A model generated the notes under the pieces. It was not told the DNA's origin and did not search any database. It saw only the letters and a program-made list of their open reading frames with translations. Shown here piece after piece: positions 7,100-13,206 of a stretch of DNA of 14,424 bases (its first letter is position 1; the number at the start of each line of letters is the position of its first letter). Source of the DNA: Candidatus Nanopelagicales bacterium (lineage in GTDB: Bacteria; Actinomycetota; Actinomycetes; S36-B12). Both the position numbers and the translations under genes were made by a program. The stretch covers positions 1 through 14,424 of the forward strand of contig JAURQC010000137.1 of NCBI GenBank assembly GCA_030836325.1. The letters run 5' to 3'.

Positions 7100-7119
7100 A
7101 CCCTAGGCAATTGACTAGG
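7100..7119 (-). promoter_or_regulatory. Pr6Pr promoter with overlapping palindrome
   Basis: On the minus strand TAGGGT (7105-7100) precedes the ATG at 7093 by 6 bp. Overlapping it, plus-strand bases 7102-7119 read CCTAGGCAATTGACTAGG, an 18-bp palindrome with a single mismatched pair, centred between 7110 and 7111. A protein bound there would cover the -10 region and block transcription. Confidence 0.45.
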
Positions 7120-7453
7120 CGCGCAGCACCTTCTCCATGGATTTACCCTTGACGAGTTCATCCACCAATATGTCCAGGTACCGAGTCTTTTGCATCAAGA
7201 GATCGGAAAACTCCTCGATGCGCACCCCACACACCACGCCGGTGCTATGGGAGGCATGAGGACTCAACGACTCCGCGTTGCAGAATTTGCGGAACGTCTT
7301 TCTCGACTCCCAGTGAGATCACAACTGGCCATCATCGAATCCGGTGAGCTACCTGGTCACCTTGGCCAACTTTTCGGAAGTTCGCCCTTTCCTCTCGAGT
7401 TTTGCGACGTACGCCGGATGTACCGCGGCGACCGGGGTGGAGTAGATCCGATG
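7115..7453 (-). pseudogene. DUF2200-family gene fossil with two nonsense codons
   Basis: Read on the minus strand from 7453, one continuous 113-codon frame resembles DUF2200 along its whole length. It begins HRIYSTPVAAVHPAYVAKLE, continues RKGRT, LTGF, then TGVVCGVRIEEFSDLLMQKT, and ends RYLDILVDELVKGKSMEKVL before its natural TAG at 7117-7115. Two stops interrupt it: TAG at 7351-7349, where the family has Trp before LTG, and TGA at 7321-7319 after the GQL residues. No start codon lies close upstream; the frame only runs back as a shadow inside the aldehyde-dehydrogenase-like gene. The length is about normal for the family (110-120 residues), with no net frameshift. This points to a gene inactivated by point changes. 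The family's function is not known. Confidence 0.75.
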
Positions 7454-7463
7454 TCCTGACTCG

Positions 7464-8327
7464 TCAGATTCCGAGCGGATGCCACACCGTCTTCGTCTCA
7501 ACGAACGTGCGCATGCGCGACAGCGTCGGAGTGGCTTGCCAGTTCGCATCGGGCCGCGCGGACCGAACCCGCTTGACGGTGCCGGCAGCCTGGCGTTCGA
7601 GTTCTTCACTGACACCGTCGTCGACAACGCCCGTGAGGTCGAGGGCGTTCACATCTGCGTGCTCTGCGAGCCAGGGCATAACCTCAGCAGGTGCACCCGT
7701 GAGGATGTTTACCACGCCTCCAGGAACATCGGAGGTGGCGAGACACTCGGCGAGAGTGATCGCGGGGATGGGTGCTGAGGGGCTCGGCATGACGATTACC
7801 GCGTTGCCCGTCGTGATGATTGGCCCCACGACGCTCACAAGTCCCAAGATGCTGCTGTCTTGGGGTGCCACCGCGGCGACGACACCACTTGGTTCGGGAA
7901 CCGAGAAGTTGAAGAAAGGACCTGCAACGGGGTTTGTGTTACCGAGCACCTGTGCGTACTTGTCTGCCCAGCCTGCGTACCAAACCCAGCGGTCGATGGC
8001 AGCGTCTACCTGTTGAGAAGCCCTACGTGCCGAGAGTCCCTCTGCCTGCTGGACGTCGGCGGTGAACTGATCGCGGCGCCCTTCCATCACCTCGGCTATG
8101 CGGTAGAGGACCTGGCCGCGGTTGTAGGCAGTCGCGTTCGACCACTTGTTGAACGCTGCGCGGGCGGCGAGGACAGCATCGCGGGCGTCCTTGCGGGAGG
8201 CCTGGGCGACGTTCGCGATGAACTCACCCTTCGCGTCGGTGACCTCGTAGGTGCGTCCTGACTCGCTGCGCGGGAAGGCACCACCGATGAACAGTTTGTG
8301 AGTCTTGCGGACATCGACTCTGCTCAT
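7464..8327 (-). CDS. Truncated aldehyde-dehydrogenase-like protein, probably non-catalytic
   Basis: The chosen start, ATG 8327, overlaps the TGA of the preceding dehydrogenase gene (ATGA) and has GGAGG 7 bp upstream. The protein is 287 residues against about 480 for a full enzyme. It covers the NAD-binding half: KLFIGGAFPRSESGRTYEV, DRWVWYAGWADKY, SVPEPSGVVAAVAPQDSSIL and GGVVNILTG. The Asn of the usual PWNFP is replaced (APQDSS), the ELGGK glutamate is absent and the Cys-containing domain is missing. It ends with its own tail, RMRTFVETKTVWHPLG, which I recall from similar short proteins next to deoC in other actinobacteria, so it seems a conserved partner rather than decay. It may bind NAD, or pair with or regulate the full-length enzyme. 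That role is inference. Confidence 0.8.
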   Translation of the reverse strand: MSRVDVRKTHKLFIGGAFPRSESGRTYEVTDAKGEFIANVAQASRKDARDAVLAARAAFNKWSNATAYNRGQVLYRIAEVMEGRRDQFTADVQQAEGLSARRASQQVDAAIDRWVWYAGWADKYAQVLGNTNPVAGPFFNFSVPEPSGVVAAVAPQDSSILGLVSVVGPIITTGNAVIVMPSPSAPIPAITLAECLATSDVPGGVVNILTGAPAEVMPWLAEHADVNALDLTGVVDDGVSEELERQAAGTVKRVRSARPDANWQATPTLSRMRTFVETKTVWHPLGI

Positions 8328-9769
8328 GACGGATCCTCCACGTGAAGGTAGGCACCCAAGCCCTGGACTCCGCCCTCTCGACCGAAGCCTGATTCCTTGA
8401 AACCGCCGAACGGGCTCGTTGGATCGAAGCGATTGAACGTGTTTGCCCAGACGATTCCAGATCGCATCTGGTCTGCCATCCACAGGATGCGGCTGCCCTT
8501 CTCAGTCCAGATGCCAGCGGAAAGTCCGAACGGAGTGTTGTTGGCCTTCTCGACTGCCTCTCCCGGCGTGCGGAAGGTGAGAACCGACAAGACCGGACCG
8601 AAGATCTCCTCGCGCGCTATGCGGTGAGCTTGGGAGACGTTGGTGAAGACAGTGGGTGGGAACCAAAATCCCTTATCCGGGATGGGGCAGCTCGGGCTCC
8701 AGCGCTCGGCACCTTCGTCCTCGCCGGACTTGGTCAGTTCCTCGATCTTGTTCAACTGCATGCGCGAATTGATCGCGCCGATGTCGGTGTTCTTATCTAG
8801 CGGGTCACCGAGTCGAAGGGTTCCCAGCCTGCGCTTGAGCGAATCCATGGCCTCCTCGGCGATGGACTCTTGAAGTAGGAGCCGACTGCCGGCGCAGCAG
8901 ACGTGGCCCTGGTTGAAGTAGATGCCGTTCACGATGCCCTCGATCGCCTGATCTACGGGTGCGTCGTCGAACACAATGTTGGCTGCCTTGCCGCCGAGTT
9001 CGAGGGTTAGCTTCTTGTTCGTTCCAGCGACTGCACGCTGGATTGCTTTGCCCACCTCGGTGGATCCGGTGAAGGCCACCTTGTTGACGTCGGGTTGCTC
9101 TACGAGCATCCGGCCGGTTTCTCCGGCGCCGGTGATGATGTTGACCACTCCGGGTGGGAGATCGGCCTGTTGGCAGATATCAGCGAACGCTAGAGCAGTC
9201 AGTGGAGTGGTCTCGGCTGGCTTGAGGACGACCGTGTTTCCGCAGGCCAGAGCGGGGGCGACCTTCCAGGCCAGCATCAGTAGCGGGAAGTTCCAGGGGA
9301 TCACTTGCGCGGCGACACCAAGAGGCTTGGGATTGGGGCCGTAGCCGGCGAATTCGAGTTTGTCGGCCCAGCCTGCGTGGTAGAAGAAGTGAGCGGCTAC
9401 CAGCGGAATGTCTACGTCACGGGACTCGCGGATCGGCTTGCCGTTGTCGAGCGTCTCCAGCACTGCCAGTTCGCGTGAGCGCTCCTGGATGAGACGTGCA
9501 ATGCGGAAGATGTACTTCGCGCGGTCCTTGCCGGACATCTTTGACCAGGTTTTGTCGTAAGCCCTGCGGGCTGCGGCGACGGCGGCGTCGACGTCTGCTT
9601 GGCCCGCTTCGGCGACCTCGCTGAGGACTTCTTCGGTGGCCGGGTTGATGGTCTTGAAGAAGGCATTGCTGGCGGGCTCAACGAACTCTCCGCCAATGAA
9701 CAGGCCGTAGGAGGAATCGATGTCCACAACGGACGTCGATTCGGGCGCTGGTGCGTACTCGAAAGTCAT
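8324..9769 (-). CDS. Aldehyde dehydrogenase, likely acetaldehyde-oxidising
   Basis: This 481-residue NAD(P)-dependent enzyme oxidises an aldehyde to its acid. All catalytic elements are visible: PWNFPLLML (Asn160), LKPAETTPL (Lys183), FTGSTEVGKAI, LELGGK (Glu257) and GHVCCAGSR, where Cys291 aligns with the nucleophile. EEIFGPVLSV and the C-terminal PFGGFKESGFGRE are standard. It lies 20 bp downstream of deoC, with an AGGAG site at a rather long 12-bp spacing from ATG 9769. DeoC releases acetaldehyde, so acetaldehyde to acetate is the likely reaction. That substrate comes from context, because the family is broad. The short paralogue follows with a 4-bp overlap and should be made together with it. 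Confidence 0.9.
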   Translation of the reverse strand: MTFEYAPAPESTSVVDIDSSYGLFIGGEFVEPASNAFFKTINPATEEVLSEVAEAGQADVDAAVAAARRAYDKTWSKMSGKDRAKYIFRIARLIQERSRELAVLETLDNGKPIRESRDVDIPLVAAHFFYHAGWADKLEFAGYGPNPKPLGVAAQVIPWNFPLLMLAWKVAPALACGNTVVLKPAETTPLTALAFADICQQADLPPGVVNIITGAGETGRMLVEQPDVNKVAFTGSTEVGKAIQRAVAGTNKKLTLELGGKAANIVFDDAPVDQAIEGIVNGIYFNQGHVCCAGSRLLLQESIAEEAMDSLKRRLGTLRLGDPLDKNTDIGAINSRMQLNKIEELTKSGEDEGAERWSPSCPIPDKGFWFPPTVFTNVSQAHRIAREEIFGPVLSVLTFRTPGEAVEKANNTPFGLSAGIWTEKGSRILWMADQMRSGIVWANTFNRFDPTSPFGGFKESGFGREGGVQGLGAYLHVEDPS

Positions 9770-9789
9770 GGTGGTGTGTGGCTCCTGTC

Positions 9790-10731
9790 CTAGTCGATGG
9801 TGACGTAGTCGGGGCCGGAGTAATGGCCATCTCGCATGCGCTGGCGTTGGAGTAGTAGATCGTTGAGAAGGCTCGAGGCTCCGAAGCGGAACAGGTCCGG
9901 GTTCAACCAGGCCTCGCCGACGGTCTCGTTGACCGTGACGAGGTAGCGGATGGCGTCCTTGCTGGTCTTGATTCCGCCGGCGGCCTTCACACCCACTTTG
10001 GTGCCGGTCTTGTCGGCGAAGTCGCGGACTGCTTCAAGCATGAGCAGCGTGACTGGGAGGGTGGCGGCAGGGGAGACCTTGCCGGTGGAGGTCTTGATGA
10101 AATCTGCACCGGCTTCCATGGCTAGCCAGCTGGCGCGGCGGACGTTGTCGTAGGTCTTGAGCTCACCTGTTTCCAAAATCACCTTCAAGTGCGCGTCACC
10201 GCAAGCTTCTTTGATGGCGACGATCTCCTCGTAGACCTTGGTGTAGTCGCCGGACAGGAAAGCGCCGCGATCGATCACCATGTCGATCTCGTCTGCACCG
10301 TCGGCCACGGCTTGCTTGGTGTCCATCAGTTTGACGTCCATGCTCGCCCGGCCGCTGGGGAAGGCGGTGGCGACGGCAGCGACGTGGATGCGGTCACCGA
10401 CGGCCTCGCGGGCGGTGGTGACGAGATCTCCGTAGACGCAGACCGCGGCCACGCTTGGGCAGGTGTTGTCAGTGGGGTCGGGATGCAGAGCCTTCGCGCA
10501 CATCGCCTTGACCTTGCCCGGGGTGTCCATGCCCTCCAGCGTGGTGAGATCAACCATCGAGATAGCGGTGTCAATGGCCCAGACTTTGGACTCGTTCTTG
10601 ATGGAACGGGTGGCCAGGGTGGCCGCTCGGCTTTCGAGGCCGACCGCATCGACGCCGGGAAGGCCGTGCAGGAACGCCTTCAGCCCGGCATTGGAGGTGT
10701 CGGTGAGGGGGCGGGTGGGAAGCAAACTCAC
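9790..10731 (-). CDS. deoC: Deoxyribose-phosphate aldolase
   Basis: The 313-residue cytoplasmic class I aldolase splits 2-deoxyribose-5-phosphate into acetaldehyde and glyceraldehyde-3-phosphate. The Schiff-base lysine is Lys213 in FIKTSTGK; the proton-relay lysine is Lys249 in GVKAAGGIK; DEIDMVID carries the conserved aspartate (Asp150). It is longer than the roughly 260-residue E. coli enzyme because of an N-terminal extension of about 45 residues, as in the long DeoC form. The start is GTG 10731, with TAGACT ending 6 bp upstream and no ribosome-binding site, so it probably has its own leaderless promoter in the 19-bp gap after the mutase gene. The two dehydrogenase genes downstream form its operon. 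Confidence 0.95.
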   Translation of the reverse strand: MSLLPTRPLTDTSNAGLKAFLHGLPGVDAVGLESRAATLATRSIKNESKVWAIDTAISMVDLTTLEGMDTPGKVKAMCAKALHPDPTDNTCPSVAAVCVYGDLVTTAREAVGDRIHVAAVATAFPSGRASMDVKLMDTKQAVADGADEIDMVIDRGAFLSGDYTKVYEEIVAIKEACGDAHLKVILETGELKTYDNVRRASWLAMEAGADFIKTSTGKVSPAATLPVTLLMLEAVRDFADKTGTKVGVKAAGGIKTSKDAIRYLVTVNETVGEAWLNPDLFRFGASSLLNDLLLQRQRMRDGHYSGPDYVTID

Positions 10732-10753
10732 TGGAGAAGTCTAGTCCGGACTA
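10732..10753 (-). promoter_or_regulatory. deoC leaderless promoter with 12-bp palindrome
   Basis: TAGACT (minus strand, 10743-10738) ends 6 bp before the deoC GTG. A perfect 12-bp palindrome, TAGTCCGGACTA, occupies 10742-10753, sharing two bases with the -10 and spanning the stop codon of the upstream gene. It is a candidate operator for a nucleoside-responsive repressor; no such regulator is encoded in the window next to it. Confidence 0.42.
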
Positions 10754-12382
10754 CCCCAGCCAGGTGCGGACATCATCCTCGAGGGCGGTGATCTGTGTAC
10801 TGGCCTCTTCTCGGGCGGATGCTAAATCGGTGGTGACCGGGACAACGGCCTGCAGGTAGGCCTTGACCTTGGGTTCGGTGCCGCTGGGTCGGATGATGAC
10901 GCGGGCATTGCCCACGAGTTCGAAGAGCAAGCCGTCGGTGGGTGGTAGGTCGGTGCCGACTTCCAGGTCGATGAATCGTGCTACTTCGAGGCCGCCGATG
11001 GATGTGGGGGGCTCGTTTCGCAGTGTTGCCATCACGTCAGTGATACGCGCCAGGTCAATGACCCGCACAGAAACCTGCCGGGTGGCATGAACTCCGTGAT
11101 TTGTTGCCAACTGGTCGAGCTGGTCTTGGAGTGTTTGGTTGTTGGCTTTGAGATGAGCAGCCATCGTGGCCACGAACAGGGCCGCCGAGATTCCGTCCTT
11201 GTCACTAACGGCCTCGGGATCAACGCAGTAGCCGAGTGCTTCCTCGTATCCGAAGCGCAGAGTCGGGATTCGGCCGATCCACTTGAACCCAGTGAGTGTG
11301 TGCTCGTAGTCCAGTCCTGCTGCCTCGGCGATCGACTTCAGCATCGTTCCTGAAACGATCGACTGCGCCAGGGTTGTTCTATCACTTACTTGTTGGGTCG
11401 CCCACCAGCCGAGGAGCCAACCGACTTCGTCGCCGCTGAGCATGCGGAAGCCCTCGTCGGTCGGGATTGCGATGGCGCATCGGTCGGCATCGGGATCGTT
11501 GGCAATCACGAGATCGGGTTGGTGTTCGGTGGCTTGCGCGAGGGCGAGATCCATTGCGCCAGGTTCTTCTGGGTTTGGAAAGGCGACCGTGGGGAATTGG
11601 GGGTCGGGTTCGAACTGCTCGGTGACATGGATTGGCGCGGGAAAACCGGCCTGTTCGAGGACTTTGTGCAGTGTTTGCCCGCCAACACCGTGCATCGGGG
11701 TGATCACTGTTGTGATGTTCTTATTGTTCGCTCGCTGCTCGTCGGTGATGAGGCTAATTGTGCGGACGATGTAGTCCTCGAGGACGTCGTCACCGAGTGT
11801 GACCCACTCGTCGTCGGTGGGGATATCCAGGACGCTCATCGTTTTGGCAACGCGTTCTATCTCGTGAGCGATGTCCGCGTCGGCAGGTGGAACGATCTGG
11901 CAGCCGTCGCCTAGGTAGACCTTGTAGCCGTTGTCCTGAGGCGGGTTGTGACTAGCGGTGACCATGACACCGGCACTGGCGCCGAGGTGCTTGATCGCGT
12001 AAGAAAGCACAGGGGTAGGGAGCGCCCGGGGGAGCACAAGTGCGTTGATCCCTGCACCTTGCATGATCGCTGCGGTGTCCGCTGCGAAGACGTCGGAGTT
12101 GTGGCGGGCGTCGTAGCCGATAACGATCGATGCCTCGTTCGGGTGGTGCTGCGTGATGTACGCCGCGAGTCCCGCGGCGGCCTGCATCACCACAACGCGG
12201 TTCATCCGGTTGGGTCCTGGGCCGAGTTTTCCTCGAAGGCCCGCGGTGCCAAATTGCAGGCGTGATGCGAAACAGTCGATGAGTTCGTCGTCGTTGTTCT
12301 TGATGAGAGTCGAGAGTTCATCCCGAGTGGCGGGGTCGGGATCTTGGGCGAGCCAGGCCTGGGCTTGTTCGATCACGTTCAT
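10751..12382 (-). CDS. pmmB: Phosphohexomutase-family protein, probable phosphopentomutase
   Basis: The protein has 543 residues and the four-domain layout of alpha-phosphohexomutases. The phosphoserine loop is TASHNP (Ser144). The magnesium loop is NDPDADRC (Asp296, 298, 300), the sugar-specificity loop lies near GYEEALGYCVDPEAVSDKDG (378-397), and the phosphate-binding loop is RPSGTEP (498-504). It resembles mycobacterial PmmB and the PGM2 branch, some members of which are phosphopentomutases. Lying between PNP and DeoC genes with no separate deoB visible, it most likely converts (deoxy)ribose-1-phosphate to the 5-phosphate; glucose or mannose phosphates remain possible. It begins 2 bp after the PNP stop (TAGTCATG), so translation is probably coupled. 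Confidence 0.88.
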   Translation of the reverse strand: MNVIEQAQAWLAQDPDPATRDELSTLIKNNDDELIDCFASRLQFGTAGLRGKLGPGPNRMNRVVVMQAAAGLAAYITQHHPNEASIVIGYDARHNSDVFAADTAAIMQGAGINALVLPRALPTPVLSYAIKHLGASAGVMVTASHNPPQDNGYKVYLGDGCQIVPPADADIAHEIERVAKTMSVLDIPTDDEWVTLGDDVLEDYIVRTISLITDEQRANNKNITTVITPMHGVGGQTLHKVLEQAGFPAPIHVTEQFEPDPQFPTVAFPNPEEPGAMDLALAQATEHQPDLVIANDPDADRCAIAIPTDEGFRMLSGDEVGWLLGWWATQQVSDRTTLAQSIVSGTMLKSIAEAAGLDYEHTLTGFKWIGRIPTLRFGYEEALGYCVDPEAVSDKDGISAALFVATMAAHLKANNQTLQDQLDQLATNHGVHATRQVSVRVIDLARITDVMATLRNEPPTSIGGLEVARFIDLEVGTDLPPTDGLLFELVGNARVIIRPSGTEPKVKAYLQAVVPVTTDLASAREEASTQITALEDDVRTWLG

Positions 12383-12384
12383 GA

Positions 12385-13194
12385 CTACAGCGCCCTGACG
12401 ACCTTTCCGAGAAGCTCTCCCATCCGGGTAGCTGCAGCTTGCCCGGCAGCGAGCACTTCTTCGTGGTTCAGGGGTTCGCCGGTCATGCCGGCGGCGGCGT
12501 TGGTGACGAGGGACAGTCCGAGGATCTCCATTCCCAGGCTGCGCGCGACGATCGCTTCCAGGGCTGTGCTCATTCCAACCAGCGTTCCGCCGATCGCTTT
12601 AACCATTCCGATCTCCGCGGGTGTCTCGTACATCGGTCCGCGGAACTGGCAGTAGACGCCTTCGGGCAGGCTCGGTTCGATCTCCTGACACATCGCGCGT
12701 AACCGCTGGCTGTACAGGTCCGTGAGGTCGACGAAGTGGGCACCGTGCAAAGGACTTGTGCCGGTCAGGTTGATGTGATCCTTGATCAGGACGGGAGTCC
12801 CCGGCGACCAAGCCGGATCGAGGCCACCACAGCCATTGGTGAGGATGATGGTTTGGCATCCGGCAAAGTGTGCGGTTCGCACCGCGTGGGTTACCGCATC
12901 CACGCCGCGTTCTTCATAAAGGTGGGTGCGTCCCATAAATGCCAGGACTCTTTTTCCGTCTGCATCGATGCTGCGGAAGCGACCGGCGTGCCCTTCCACC
13001 GCAGGTGGAGCAAAGCCGGGCAGGTCGGTGACCGGGAACTCCGATGTTGTGTCGCCGAGGAGTTCAGCAGCGGGAACCCACCCTGAGCCCAGCACTACTG
13101 CAACGTCGTGCCGGTCGATCTTGGTGATCGACTTCAAGGTGGCGGCTGCGTGCTTGGCGGACTCGTTGGCTGCGTGTGTGGTCTCGTTGGTCAC
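12385..13194 (-). CDS. punA: Purine nucleoside phosphorylase (trimeric type)
   Basis: The 269-residue cytoplasmic enzyme cleaves inosine, guanosine and their deoxy forms with phosphate, giving base and (deoxy)ribose-1-phosphate. Motifs of the trimeric PNP family are present: the phosphate loop VLGSG (Ser37), GHAGRF (His69), GRTHLYE (His91), ILTNGCGGL, YETPAEI (Glu190), MSTALEA (Met208) and LVTNAAAG (Asn232), which contacts the purine. It would act on inosine made by the adenosine deaminase in this window. The GTG start at 13194 is supported by TAGATT 6 bp upstream. That element overlaps the stop of the preceding flavoprotein gene. It forms a tight two-gene unit with the mutase. Confidence 0.94.
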   Translation of the reverse strand: MTNETTHAANESAKHAAATLKSITKIDRHDVAVVLGSGWVPAAELLGDTTSEFPVTDLPGFAPPAVEGHAGRFRSIDADGKRVLAFMGRTHLYEERGVDAVTHAVRTAHFAGCQTIILTNGCGGLDPAWSPGTPVLIKDHINLTGTSPLHGAHFVDLTDLYSQRLRAMCQEIEPSLPEGVYCQFRGPMYETPAEIGMVKAIGGTLVGMSTALEAIVARSLGMEILGLSLVTNAAAGMTGEPLNHEEVLAAGQAAATRMGELLGKVVRAL

Positions 13195-13206
13195 CGGTGG
13201 AATCTA
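13195..13206 (-). promoter_or_regulatory. punA leaderless promoter overlapping the lpdA stop
   Basis: TAGATT (minus strand, 13206-13201) ends 6 bp before the GTG at 13194. Its first three bases are the TAG stop codon of the upstream gene. The bases between it and the start (CCACCG) contain no ribosome-binding site, so a leaderless mRNA beginning at the GTG is the simplest reading. Confidence 0.5.

Noticed and set aside
7319..7351. Stop-codon recoding in the DUF2200 frame
   Set aside because: TAG and TGA both end intact genes elsewhere in the window, and the frame lacks a start, so gene decay is simpler.
7402..8016. 204-codon plus-strand frame across the short aldehyde dehydrogenase and fossil region
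   Set aside because: It has Ser/Thr/Pro-rich shadow composition, while the opposite strand carries clear family similarity.
8328..8483. Longer start for the short aldehyde-dehydrogenase-like protein at 8483
   Set aside because: The extra residues overlap the upstream enzyme in another frame; ATG 8327 has a GGAGG site and the usual ATGA coupling.
10189..10791. 200-codon plus-strand frame opposite deoC
   Set aside because: It is antisense to the aldolase, Gly/Asp-rich with no recognisable motif.
11390..11914. 174-codon plus-strand frame opposite the mutase gene
   Set aside because: It lies wholly antisense to a gene with clear catalytic motifs, and its composition is that of an antisense shadow.
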